Part shown: piece after piece, positions 53,257 through 61,129 of the stretch
Numbering within the stretch: position 1 is the stretch's first letter
Layout: each line of letters starts with the position of its first letter
From: Tildeniella nuda ZEHNDER 1965/U140
GTDB taxonomy: Bacteria > Cyanobacteriota > Cyanobacteriia > Leptolyngbyales > Leptolyngbyaceae
Reading direction: 5' to 3'
NCBI GenBank assembly: GCA_019358895.1
Contig: JAHHIG010000002.1
Coordinates: 496,001 to 560,000 of the forward strand
Length of the DNA stretch: 64,000 nucleotides
Notes under the pieces: generated by a model
What the model was told of the DNA's origin: nothing
The model's input: only the letters and a program-made list of their open reading frames with translations
Database searches by the model: none
Translations under genes and position numbers: made by a program

Positions 53257-53878
53257 TCATCACCAACTGAGACTGCAAGGTTGAGGACTGCGCTTGACGC
53301 AGCATTGGGGCATTGATCACCTGATCAATCAAGCCATACTCTAGTGCTTCCTGTGCTGACATATAGAAATCTCGCTCGGTATCTGCTTCAATTCGCTCTA
53401 GTGACTGTCCGGTATAGTTCGCCATGCGCTGATTGATCTGCTGTTTGGCGTAGAGAATTTCCTTCGCCTGAATCTCGATATCCGCCGCTTGTCCCTGTGT
53501 CCCTCCCAATGGTTGATGAATCATAATCCGCGAACTGGGCAAACTACTGCGCTTGCCTTTCACACCTGCACCCAGCAGAAATGCACTCATACTTGCCGCA
53601 AAGCCATAACAAATTGTGCAAACATCCGGGCGAATGTGGTTCATCGTGTCATAGATGCCCATCCCATCGTTCACGGAGCCACCGGGAGAATTAATGTAGA
53701 GATAGATATCTTTATGGGGATCTTCGGCTTCGAGAAATAATAGTTGCGCTACAATCCGATTCGCCATTTCGGGCATCACGGGTTCTGCGAGAAAAATAAT
53801 CCGTTCTCGCAGCAGTCGAGAGTAGAGGTCAAAGGCACGATCGCCTCGACCCGATTGTTCAATGACAGTCGGAATCAT
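53252..53878 (-). CDS. clpP: ClpP-type serine protease subunit (accessory paralogue)
   Basis: Proteolytic subunit of the Clp protease, 208 residues. The catalytic triad is intact: Ser96 in GFAASMS, His121 in RIMIHQP, Asp170 in [20 protein letters not shown] and the handle region are standard. Cyanobacteria carry several clpP genes; this one stands alone, with no clpX or clpR partner, and sits among regulators and fragments, so it is an accessory copy. It has about 50 bp between it and the SRPBCC gene upstream. Confidence 0.93.
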   Translation of the reverse strand: MIPTVIEQSGRGDRAFDLYSRLLRERIIFLAEPVMPEMANRIVAQLLFLEAEDPHKDIYLYINSPGGSVNDGMGIYDTMNHIRPDVCTICYGFAASMSAFLLGAGVKGKRSSLPSSRIMIHQPLGGTQGQAADIEIQAKEILYAKQQINQRMANYTGQSLERIEADTERDFYMSAQEALEYGLIDQVINAPMLRQAQSSTLQSQLVMT

Positions 53879-53927
53879 AATTCAGAGTTCCTTTGTGAAG
53901 TAGATAGTGAAAGGATCTGTTTCGGGT

Positions 53928-54350
53928 TCAAGCAACCCATACGAGCATTGGTTCAAATTCCAGTAGGCGCTTGAGGTCGGATAGACACATTGTCCATCGG
54001 TGGTGGTGGCTGAGATAGCTTTGAGCCGATAGTTGGTCGTGGATTACGGTCAGCTTGACTTGATATTCAGATGGCTCCAGCAAGAAGCGGACACGCGAGG
54101 GCTGTGTATGATCGAGAAACTGAAACGTATAAGCAAGCTGATGCGGTGGTTCAGACTGCAATACTTCGCCAATAGTTTGCGTTCCATGTTCTGGGTCTAG
54201 TTGCTCCACAGGCGAACCGACTTGCCAATCCGACTGGAGCAGTTGATCGCCCCAATAGTTCTGAGTGAAGGATTCGCTGGTGATGGCTTCCCAGAGTTGC
54301 TCGATCGTTGTGGCAATGTAGGTTACATAAACAAAGGTCGGTTTACTCAT
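53928..54350 (-). CDS. SRPBCC (AHSA1-like) protein of an ArsR module
   Basis: START-fold protein of 140 residues: FVYVTYIATTIEQLWEAITSESFTQNYWGDQLLQSDW, VLQSEPPHQLAYTFQF, RVRFLLEP and KLTVIHDQL. The AHSA1-type subgroup is nearly always coupled to an ArsR gene. Its start overlaps the ArsR gene's end by 8 bp. Ligand unknown; the pair presumably senses or modifies a lipid or small aromatic compound. Confidence 0.88.
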   Translation of the reverse strand: MSKPTFVYVTYIATTIEQLWEAITSESFTQNYWGDQLLQSDWQVGSPVEQLDPEHGTQTIGEVLQSEPPHQLAYTFQFLDHTQPSRVRFLLEPSEYQVKLTVIHDQLSAQSYLSHHHRWTMCLSDLKRLLEFEPMLVWVA

Positions 54351-54672
54351 GGTCAGTCTCCTGGGAAGTTCCTTCGAGGGTGCGCTTGAGTTGGCTCAAA
54401 GCAGTGAGTTGATGGCAATTGTACTTACCGAGCCAGCGATCGTAGATCTCTTGAATCGGGATAGGATTAAGGTAATGCAGTTTTTCCCGCCCGTGCCAGA
54501 CGGTGACGACAAGATTGGCAGTTTCTAACACCGCGAGATGTTTACTGACTGCCTGCCGCGTCATGGCAAGATGTTCGCAAAGTTCTCCTAGCGTTTGTCC
54601 ATTGTGGGTGTACAACTGGTCGAGCAATTCTCTCCGACTGGGATCAGAGAGGGCTTTAAACACGGCATCCAT
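54343..54672 (-). CDS. ArsR-family regulator of the SRPBCC pair
   Basis: A 109-residue winged-helix repressor: MDAVFKALSDPSRRELLDQLYTHNGQTLGELCEHLAMTRQAVSKHLAVLETANLVVTVWHGREKLHYLN. No metal-binding Cys motif, as expected for the SRPBCC-linked subgroup. The ATG at 54672 is 12 bp after a perfect palindrome. Translationally coupled to the SRPBCC gene. Probably a repressor of its own operon. Confidence 0.92.
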   Translation of the reverse strand: MDAVFKALSDPSRRELLDQLYTHNGQTLGELCEHLAMTRQAVSKHLAVLETANLVVTVWHGREKLHYLNPIPIQEIYDRWLGKYNCHQLTALSQLKRTLEGTSQETDHE

Positions 54673-54683
54673 TTCTCTATTAT

Positions 54684-54699
54684 GCAACCATTTGGTTGC
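54684..54699. promoter_or_regulatory. ArsR operator
   Basis: GCAACCA-TT-TGGTTGC, a perfect 7-2-7 palindrome directly upstream of the ArsR start codon, as expected for autorepression. Confidence 0.75.
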
Positions 54700-54741
54700 G
54701 TGTCAAGCGATCGCTGGAATTTAGCGCAGGGAAATGCTGAA

Positions 54742-54887
54742 TCAGGTCGCAAATGCCAGTGCCGCAACCGTCCGAATATGATTCCAGGCTGTCCATTGGC
54801 TCCAATATTTCGTCCGAAGTGTTGTCCCTTCAGGGCTATCGGGTGAACACTCGCTAGAGCATCATTTAGCGGCACATTGCACGCGAT
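54742..54887 (-). pseudogene. DUF1772 family protein, C-terminal fragment A
   Basis: IACNVPLNDALASVHP, a frameshift, then SPEGTTLRTKYWSQWTAWNH and IRTVAALAFAT. This is the C-terminal helix pair of DUF1772/anthrone-oxygenase-like membrane proteins. It abuts the GNAT fragment. Confidence 0.75.
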
Positions 54888-55005
54888 CGAGTTCCTCCTC
54901 CCAATACCAATCATCATTCGGGTCTGAGTCAATCACATGGGGTTGTTCGTCCCAATGTTGCAGGAGTTTCAGGTCAGCGATCGTAGCAGTGCGTAAGGTG
55001 ATCAT
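54878..55005 (-). pseudogene. GNAT acetyltransferase 5' fragment (second copy)
   Basis: MITLRTATIADLKLLQHWDE, then QPHVIDSDPNDDWYWEEEL, a GNAT N-terminus that runs into the DUF1772 fragment after about 42 codons. It starts 9 bp after the stop of the beta-lactamase fragment, so both once belonged to one operon. Confidence 0.7.
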
Positions 55006-55013
55006 GATTTTAG

Positions 55014-55220
55014 TTAAAGCAATCCCAGCGCTTGGAAACTGCGGCGAGTCAGTTCTAACCGATCGCCAGCATCTTTGATTGTTGCCATATCAATGTTGGT
55101 GGCATAGAAATAGACATTATTGTTCTGTTCTAGATATCCCACAATCCAGCCGATATTCGGAGTCACACTGGTGATCCAACCCGTTTTGCCGCGCAGGGTA
55201 GCGGTCTCCGTCCCGTTCAA
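55014..55220 (-). pseudogene. Class D beta-lactamase, C-terminal fragment
   Basis: LRGKTGWITSVTPNIGWIVG carries the KTG motif and the following Trp-containing strand of class D enzymes; YLEQNNNVYFYATNIDM and ELTRRSFQALGLL complete the C-terminal helix. The active-site Ser-x-x-Lys and SxV motifs are absent: everything before KTG is lost at a junction with DUF1772 fragment B. Confidence 0.8.
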
Positions 55221-55221
55221 A

Positions 55222-55470
55222 TGGCAGCAATCGGGTGCTGCCTATTTGCTAGTCGGTAGCTTGCTCTACCTCATTGGCACGATCGGTGTAACGATCGCCT
55301 GCAATGTGACACTCAATGATGCGCTGGCAATTGTTAAGCCAGACAGCCCTGAAGGTGCTACCCTCTGGGCAAAATACTTAACCGATTGGACGTTCTGGAA
55401 CCATATCCGGACGATTGCTGCGATCGCGGTAGCAACATTGTTTATATTCTCTATAATGAAAACCCCGTGA
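55222..55470 (+). pseudogene. DUF1772 family protein, C-terminal fragment B
   Basis: AAYLLVGSLLYLIGTIGVTIACNV, NDALAIVKPDSPEGATLWAK and WNHIRTIAAIAVATLFIFS are three-quarters of a DUF1772 protein, with no start. Homologous to fragment A but on the other strand and better preserved. Confidence 0.75.
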
Positions 55471-55650
55471 ACACAGCTATCAGTAGAGTTTGCGGACTTT
55501 ACCACCTTTGCGCCTGTTCATTTTTACGTCCAAAGTTAGATGTGGTTTAACGATTGAAAGAGATGCTTGCGATTTTACGAAATCAAGCCTGTTGGAGGTG
55601 TGTGAGTCAATAGCTTTACGATTTTGCGTTTTCAGCCAGAGGATAATTTC

Positions 55651-56748
55651 GTGAAATTCATGTTCCTGAAATCTTACATTGGGCAGAGGATATCTTCGGA
55701 GTTGCGCTTCGCGCTAATCGCTACAGGTCTGCTCCTGAGTCTTGCCGCTTGTAATCTATCTCGACCAGCAAGTCCACCGACTGCAAGTACTCCAACCAAG
55801 ACCATCCCTTCTCAAAATCTATCTAGAAGCAATCTAATTGGTCTGCTGTTTGTCAAAAAAGACAATCGAAACAATGAGTTTCGAGGTGAGATTTACCCAA
55901 TCGCATTATTGTTGAACGATCGCTATTTAGAAGTCAGCAATGATGTGACTCAAGCTATCAGAAATGGTGGGTCGCGCGATCGCATTCTTCAAATCAACGA
56001 TCAAAGAATTGTGACCAATGCAATCAAAGATTTTACGATCGTTAGCAATCATCAAAAGCTGGGCGAATTTCAGGTTAAAAAACCAGTTGTCAGCCAGTTT
56101 ACTTGTTCTGCTGTGATTACAGGTCAAGGCAATCTCCAAAGTCAATCTTCCTTGCCAACCATTTTCGAGCAGCTTTCGCCAGCCGGTGGGTTCACAGGAT
56201 CGATCGGTCAACAGACGTTTGATGAAACGTGGCGGAGTACGATCGCGATCAGTCAGGCTCCTACACTCGCTAAACTGTCCGCTCCTTCTGAAGCCGATCT
56301 CGCTCGGTATCGACAAGCCGCATTGACCTTTGGGAAAGCTGCGATCGCGAAAGTTGCAAATGCAGGAAAAGTCAATGGGGAAGCTTCGGTTGAATCCATT
56401 CAAGTGGTTGACCTCGATCAAGATGGATCACCAGAGATTTTTAGCAAAGTCAAACAAGGCAGTCCTGCGAACGCAACCCAATCGCTTAATCCTATTTGCT
56501 TTGCAGCAGTTTGGTTCTCTTACCGAGCAGGTCAGCCCCAACTGCTGGAAATCACTCAAGCATCGGTAAGTTTGTCTGGCTCACAGCGGTTCCCCTATGA
56601 TCTGCTGGAGACGATCGATATCAATCACGATGGCATTCAAGAAGCGATCGTCAAACGTACAGGCTATGAAAGCACGAGCTTTGAGATCTATGAGTACAAG
56701 AACAATCAACTCGATCGAGTCTTTCAAGGTGCAGGCTACGGGTGTTAG
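55651..56748 (+). CDS. Lipoprotein with Ca-binding-like repeats, hypothetical
   Basis: A 365-residue protein with a lipobox (LLLSLAAC). GTG at 55651 is preferred: AGAGGA lies 7 bp upstream. Mid-protein has a mixed beta region with a few cysteines. Near the C-terminus two VDLDQDGSPEIF / IDINHDGIQEAIV motifs are dockerin- or VCBS-like calcium loops. Family unnamed; the arrangement is common in cyanobacterial outer-envelope lipoproteins. Preceded by about 180 bp and followed by 286 bp without a gene. Confidence 0.65.
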   Translation: MKFMFLKSYIGQRISSELRFALIATGLLLSLAACNLSRPASPPTASTPTKTIPSQNLSRSNLIGLLFVKKDNRNNEFRGEIYPIALLLNDRYLEVSNDVTQAIRNGGSRDRILQINDQRIVTNAIKDFTIVSNHQKLGEFQVKKPVVSQFTCSAVITGQGNLQSQSSLPTIFEQLSPAGGFTGSIGQQTFDETWRSTIAISQAPTLAKLSAPSEADLARYRQAALTFGKAAIAKVANAGKVNGEASVESIQVVDLDQDGSPEIFSKVKQGSPANATQSLNPICFAAVWFSYRAGQPQLLEITQASVSLSGSQRFPYDLLETIDINHDGIQEAIVKRTGYESTSFEIYEYKNNQLDRVFQGAGYGC

Positions 56749-56975
56749 GGCGGTGTTGCTAAACGATCTAGGTTAACGCGCATAACAATACCGATTCCCA
56801 TAACAACCTGTGACCTCAAAGAACTGATCGCGGTTTCAGCGACTCCCCGAACAGTGAGCAAGACTACCACACCAAGAGACAACGGTAGATTTTCGACCAA
56901 GTTGGATCGAACCAATCGTTGGGTTTGGGCATTCCCATCATGGACTCCTTCAAAATCCGTCGAAATCTCTTGACA

Positions 56976-57025
56976 TTTAAGTGAATGCTTAAGTATTCTA
57001 GAGATAGTTTAAGCATTTACTTAAA
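56976..57025. promoter_or_regulatory. Inverted-repeat operator of the second ArsR module
   Basis: TTTAAGTGAATGCTTAA (56976-56992) and TTAAGCATTTACTTAAA (57009-57025) are 17-bp inverted arms with one mismatch, 9 bp before the ArsR start. The 286-bp gap from 56749 otherwise shows no gene. Confidence 0.7.
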
Positions 57026-57034
57026 TATTGTGAC

Positions 57035-57358
57035 ATGAGCCGACCCAGTGCCAGTGCTGATATCTTTTATGCGATCGCAGACCCCACTCGTCGTGCCCTG
57101 CTCGATCAATTACAACAGGGCGAACAGTCGGTGACGCAATTGGCTCAACCCTTTGCCATGTCACTTCCTGCTATCTCGCAGCACTTACAGGTGTTGTGCG
57201 AGGTGCAATTGGTCACTCAATCCCGCAGTGGGCGACAGCGCATCTATCGCTTAAATCCTCAACCGCTTCAACAGGTCTCTGATTGGATCAGTCAGTATGA
57301 GCAATTTTGGACTCGCAAACTCGGTGCCTTGGGCGATTACTTGGAGGAACATTCATGA
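57035..57358 (+). CDS. ArsR-family regulator (second SRPBCC module)
   Basis: A 107-residue ArsR protein: ADIFYAIADPTRRALLDQLQQGEQSVTQLAQPFAMSLPAISQHLQVLCEVQLVTQSRSGRQRIYRLNPQPLQQV. No metal-binding motif. Its stop overlaps the start of the SRPBCC gene (ATGA). Homologous to the module at 54343 but with a different operator sequence, so the two are not cross-regulating simple duplicates. Confidence 0.92.
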   Translation: MSRPSASADIFYAIADPTRRALLDQLQQGEQSVTQLAQPFAMSLPAISQHLQVLCEVQLVTQSRSGRQRIYRLNPQPLQQVSDWISQYEQFWTRKLGALGDYLEEHS

Positions 57359-57975
57359 ACCAGACTGTCACCTTAGAAGTCTTTTACCCGCACTGCCAGG
57401 AGCGAGTTTGGCAAGCCCTCACCGATCGTCGTGCGTTGGCGGCTTGGATGATGGACAACAATTTTGAGCCACGATTAGGGCACAAATTTCACTTCCGGCA
57501 GAGGGATGGGTTTGGACTCGATCGCTGCATTCATTGCGAGGTGATTGAACTAGAACCGCCAAACCGTCTTGCTTATCGCTGGCAAGAGGCTCAAACAGAG
57601 GATTCAACGATCGTCATCTGGACACTCACCCCTGTTTCTGGTGGAACTACACTGCAACTGCGGCATCATCAACCCGTGCAGACGACCGCGATTACTCCTT
57701 CAGTCTTATTGCAACGATTTGGGCAAAGCGCAGCACAGACTCAACCGAGGGCAATGTTTGACTCCATTCCATACGGAAAAGCGGATGATTCTCCGACAAG
57801 CGTCATCATTGGAGAATCATGGAATGACTGTTCACGAATGCAACCTTCAGGCTCTATCTCCCTGGTTGCGGAACCCAATCTGGAACTACAGGCACACTGG
57901 CATCACCGTCTGATCAGGCTTGAACAGACGCTCAGTTCTGACACTGTGAGCGATTCCGCACATAGTCGCCTCTGA
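57355..57975 (+). CDS. SRPBCC (AHSA1-like) protein with unusual C-terminus
   Basis: The first 100 residues are a normal AHSA1-type START domain: TLEVFYPHCQERVWQALTDRRALAAWMM, EPRLGHKFHFRQ, EVIELEPPNRLAYRWQ and IVIWTLTPVSGGTTLQLRHH. The last ~105 residues do not follow the family (expected GF-x-G-L-R and a long helix). They are low-complexity and polar and may come from a frameshift or foreign sequence. The N-terminal coupling to ArsR is intact. A partly functional gene is possible. Confidence 0.8.
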   Translation: MNQTVTLEVFYPHCQERVWQALTDRRALAAWMMDNNFEPRLGHKFHFRQRDGFGLDRCIHCEVIELEPPNRLAYRWQEAQTEDSTIVIWTLTPVSGGTTLQLRHHQPVQTTAITPSVLLQRFGQSAAQTQPRAMFDSIPYGKADDSPTSVIIGESWNDCSRMQPSGSISLVAEPNLELQAHWHHRLIRLEQTLSSDTVSDSAHSRL

Positions 57976-58026
57976 AGCAACCGCATCACAGAATCGCAAA
58001 CAATAAGAATAAACGGAAGAATCATC

Positions 58027-58242
58027 ATGTTAAAGCTTGAGATATTACTCAAAAACTCGAATCTGATGTTAGCAGTACATCGCAAATCAGAAGTCGATGC
58101 CAATCTGCTATTTGAGCAAATTTTAGCGACGATCGCGGGCGAGAAACTGCAACTGTTGCAACTGACGTGCGATCGTCATCCTAAAACTAAGATCGCTGTC
58201 TTGAACCAACACGTTGCAGCGGTCAGCCTCACAGACGGTTAG
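58027..58242 (+). CDS. Small hypothetical protein (71 aa)
   Basis: A compact soluble protein starting MLKLEILLKNSNLMLAVHRK, with predicted strand-helix-strand order and a C-terminal TKIAVLNQHVAAVSLTDG. GGAAGAA lies before the ATG. It is followed after 41 bp by the ClpP-like gene on the same strand, so the two may form an operon. No family recognised. Confidence 0.55.
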   Translation: MLKLEILLKNSNLMLAVHRKSEVDANLLFEQILATIAGEKLQLLQLTCDRHPKTKIAVLNQHVAAVSLTDG

Positions 58243-58283
58243 AACCCTATTCAAGCAAGCTAGATTGCAGGGAGAAACACTCC

Positions 58284-58874
58284 ATGTACCTGTTCAATAA
58301 TGCTTCAAACACTGAAGGCGATCGTTACCATTACCCCTTTGGGGAATTGTGGAACAACCGTTGGCTCCGGTCGCGCACAGTGTTCCTACGGCAACCGATC
58401 ACTGATGAGATTGCCAATGGATTGATTGCTCAGCTTGTGTATTTGGATGGAGAAGACTCCGATATCATTCAACTTTATATTTACACCGAGGCAGGCTCCG
58501 TTGCGGCTGGACTGGCAATTTACGACACGATTAAAAGTTTGCGGTCTCCTGTTCATACTCTGTGTACGGGCAGTGCAGATGGGATTGGATCATTACTTTT
58601 AGCAAGCGGCACTTTCGGTAAACGATTGGCACAGCCTCATGCTCGAATTCGATTGGCGCAGCCTGAAGCAAGGTTCACTGGAGGCACCGCGAACGAGATT
58701 GAAACGGCGGCAAGAGCAGTTTTTCGGCAACGGCACATTCTACATGAACTGTATGCTGAAGCGACGGGACAGCCCATTGAGAGAATTGCCGTAGATAGCG
58801 ATCGACGGGCATTTATGTCGGCGACTGAAGCACAAGCCTACGGACTCATTGATCACATCATGCAAGCTAATTAA
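58284..58874 (+). CDS. ClpP-like pseudoenzyme (ClpR-type), catalytic residues lost
   Basis: A 196-residue protein of ClpP fold: RTVFLRQPITDEIANGLIAQLVYLDGED, IQLYIYTEAGSVAAGLAIYDTIKS, CTGSADGIGSLLLASGTFGKR and a VDSDRRAFMSATEAQAYGLID end. At the catalytic positions Ser is Gly100 (SADGIG in place of AASMG) and His is Ala125 (RIRLAQP in place of RIMIHQP); only the Asp region remains. Cyanobacterial ClpR is a known inactive partner; this copy is much more divergent and has a YxxFGELWNNRWLRS N-terminus. Probably regulatory or structural. Confidence 0.88.
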   Translation: MYLFNNASNTEGDRYHYPFGELWNNRWLRSRTVFLRQPITDEIANGLIAQLVYLDGEDSDIIQLYIYTEAGSVAAGLAIYDTIKSLRSPVHTLCTGSADGIGSLLLASGTFGKRLAQPHARIRLAQPEARFTGGTANEIETAARAVFRQRHILHELYAEATGQPIERIAVDSDRRAFMSATEAQAYGLIDHIMQAN

Positions 58875-58927
58875 CCAGAATGAAGATTTTAACAGGCACA
58901 ATCGCAGAAATTAGCAACGATGTCACC

Positions 58928-59207
58928 ATGCAGATGAAAGAGACGACGATCGAAACGCTTGAAGAACACTTGCGCCAAGCCATGCTCAACAGTGATATCT
59001 CTACACTGGATGAGTTGATTGTTGATTGCCATTTCCTTTTACTCGGAGGAGTCCGGGCGCATTTTGGTCAATGTGCATCAGTTTGTGCGTGACTTGGCTG
59101 GAGCCGTTCTTGCCGATGAGCATGTAGGTCATCGGTTCACCCTTGAACACGGCTTGATTCAAGCGATGGAAGTCTATCCACTGCCATCGTCCACTCCAGA
59201 GTCCTAG
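58928..59207 (+). pseudogene. SnoaL/DUF4440-like gene with internal deletion
   Basis: An N-terminal piece (MQMKETTIETLEEHLRQAML to DELIVD) is followed in another frame by a C-terminal piece (GRILVNVHQFVRDLAGAVLA to GHRFTLEHGLIQAMEV). The middle 50 or so codons are missing. Both pieces are typical of small NTF2-fold proteins. Confidence 0.65.
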
Positions 59208-59254
59208 CCCGTTCAAACTTCTCTGCCATAACTGATGTTTGAATCAACATTGAA

Positions 59255-59788
59255 TTATTCCGCCAGTGCCATAATTTTACGAACAGTCCGCCAGTTTCGA
59301 GCCGTGACAGCCACTCCAAGCGTTTTCTCAACTTTCGTTGCCAGTTTAGACCGACCGATTCCTTCAGGTGCATAAAGATAAAATAGCTTGTCAATCAGCC
59401 TAAACTGCTCACTATCCTTCTTGACAGTTTCGAGTGCTTTCAAATTCGGCTGCTCTGGCAACGATAATAGGAAAAAGCAGTGTAGTGTGTTTGGTTCCGT
59501 CTCAGCTTCTGGAAAAGGGTTTGATGCGATCGCGTTCCTTAACTCGTTGACATCGAGAATCAAGACTTGCGCTACAAAACCACGACGTTTCTCGATCGCA
59601 GCACTTATCTTCTGTGAGAGTTCTATGCTATTTATCTTTTTGCTTTGAAAAACAGCGTTGCCACTTTGAATGTAAGTTTTGATATTGCTTAACTCTAGCT
59701 CCTCAAGCACTGTTACCAACTCAAGCATAGGCAGTGCGTTGTTACCACCCACGTTGACACCTCTAAACAATGCAATATACGTTTCCAT
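59255..59788 (-). CDS. DUF1697 family protein
   Basis: A 177-residue soluble protein: METYIALFRGVNVGGNNALPMLELVTVLEEL, NIKTYIQSGNAVFQSK, LHCFFLLSLPEQPN and LFYLYAPEGIGRSKLATKVEKTLGVAVTARNWRTVRKI. These are the complete signatures of DUF1697, a widespread family of unknown function. The ATG at 59788 matches the family start. No operon partner on its strand. Confidence 0.92.
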   Translation of the reverse strand: METYIALFRGVNVGGNNALPMLELVTVLEELELSNIKTYIQSGNAVFQSKKINSIELSQKISAAIEKRRGFVAQVLILDVNELRNAIASNPFPEAETEPNTLHCFFLLSLPEQPNLKALETVKKDSEQFRLIDKLFYLYAPEGIGRSKLATKVEKTLGVAVTARNWRTVRKIMALAE

Positions 59789-59906
59789 ATCACTCTTAAA
59801 GATTCGTTGGTCTAACCAGTTGGTGTTGTTGGACATCTCGTGCTTTGATTGCCTTGATGGTTTCCTCTTCTATAGAGGTAGCTTCGTCGGCGCGATCGAC
59901 AATCTG

Positions 59907-60341
59907 TTGAAACGAAAAGTGGCGCTCTTCCTGCGCGTCTACGGCGTTCTGTCACTTTTCATCTTCGGTTCGCTCTTTTGGGGCTTTCTGTTTCAAACTC
60001 CTGTTCTGGCGGAGGGAGGACGATTAAATTGGGCGATCTGGAATGGTATCCGATGTAGCGGTGAATCGTGCCATGTGCCCCCGATGTTGTTCATCATCTA
60101 TCTCGTGTGGGGAGTCTTTCTCTTGCTTGCCGCTCGCAAGCCGCTGTCATACCTGTCGTTTCTCAACTTCACCATGTGGGCTAATCTCTTCCACGGTATT
60201 CTGATGGGAGCGCAAGCGTTGATGATGGTGGATCACTACTGGAGCAAGTGGTTTACCGATATTCCGTTTGTCCTAATCCTTGCTCTTGGGATCTACCTCT
60301 GGCTACCCAAGAGCGCGATCGAGAATAACGCTATTCTCTAA
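59907..60341 (+). CDS. Small membrane protein, four TM segments
   Basis: A predicted inner-membrane protein of about 144 residues. After a short cationic start (KRKVALFLRVYG) four hydrophobic helices follow: LSLFIFGSLFWGFLF, MLFIIYLVWGVFLLLAA, MWANLFHGILMGAQAL and IPFVLILALGIYLWL. The motif NFTMWANLFHGILMGAQALMM is similar to DUF6632-type proteins. The start (TTG 59907) is uncertain: the frame is open much further upstream, antisense to the DUF1697 gene. It lies 26 bp before the GST gene and is probably co-transcribed. Confidence 0.6.
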   Translation: MKRKVALFLRVYGVLSLFIFGSLFWGFLFQTPVLAEGGRLNWAIWNGIRCSGESCHVPPMLFIIYLVWGVFLLLAARKPLSYLSFLNFTMWANLFHGILMGAQALMMVDHYWSKWFTDIPFVLILALGIYLWLPKSAIENNAIL

Positions 60342-60367
60342 TCAAGCAGTTTCAAGTTGGAGTTTGT

Positions 60368-61024
60368 ATGTTGAGGTTCTACTACAATCCAGTTTCTGGC
60401 AATGCCCGTCGAGTTTGGATTGCCTTGCTAGAAAAACAGATCCCGTTTGAACCGATTTTGGTCAAGCTGGATGGCGATCAGTTTGACTATGACTTTACGG
60501 TTGTCAATCCGCTCCAGCGTGTTCCCGTTATTGCGGACAATAGCTTGCGGGTGATTGAATCGTTGGCGATTTTAGATTACCTAGAAGCAAAATATCCATC
60601 TCCTGCTTTGATGCCCAGTCAACCTGAAGATATTGCTACGGTTCGGATGGTAGAGATGTTGGTCGTTAATGAGCTTCAGCCAGCCGTGATGGTGCTAACT
60701 CGACCTTTGATGGGACTGGAGGTTGAGAATCAGAAGCTTGACGTTGCAAGAGAGCGTATTACCCTTGTGATGCAGTTTTATGAGAAGCTTCTGGACAATC
60801 GATCGTACTTTGTTGGTGCAGAGATCACGCTGGCAGACATTGTGGCTGGAATTTCAGTGTCATTCTTAGATCGGGTTGGTTTTTCTTTAGAAACCTATCC
60901 TCGTCTTCAAGCTTGGTTGGAACAGCTAGCGATGCGCGAAAGTTGGCAGCAAACAACGCCACCACCTGAGGTTATAGAAGCAGCTTTGCCCAATCTGAGA
61001 AAAATCATAGAGCGGCGGTTGTAG
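60368..61024 (+). CDS. Glutathione S-transferase family protein
   Basis: A 218-residue GST. N-terminal domain: MLRFYYNPVSGNARRVWIALLEKQIPFEPILV, cis-Pro motif NPLQRVPVIADNSLRVIESLAILDYLEAKYP. C-terminal domain: LDNRSYFVGAEITLADIVAGISVSFLDRVGFS and the final ALPNLRKIIERRL. GGAG precedes the ATG. A second, distant GST relative to that at 12234. Conjugation or isomerase substrate unknown. Confidence 0.93.
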   Translation: MLRFYYNPVSGNARRVWIALLEKQIPFEPILVKLDGDQFDYDFTVVNPLQRVPVIADNSLRVIESLAILDYLEAKYPSPALMPSQPEDIATVRMVEMLVVNELQPAVMVLTRPLMGLEVENQKLDVARERITLVMQFYEKLLDNRSYFVGAEITLADIVAGISVSFLDRVGFSLETYPRLQAWLEQLAMRESWQQTTPPPEVIEAALPNLRKIIERRL

Positions 61025-61122
61025 CGATCGCAGATCCGACGATAATCCTCTTCCAAATTCAAATTGGACGGCAGCATTTTGATCAGAACCCGTCGTTCGC
61101 GTTCAATATAGCCATACTTCAT
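61018..61122 (-). pseudogene. CYTH-domain protein, N-terminal fragment
   Basis: MKYGYIERERRVLIKMLPSN followed by LNLEEDYRRICDRY resembles the start of CYTH/class IV cyclase-like proteins (IERERRFLL...). The frame is lost after about 35 codons. Confidence 0.45.
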
Positions 61123-61129
61123 GCAGCAG

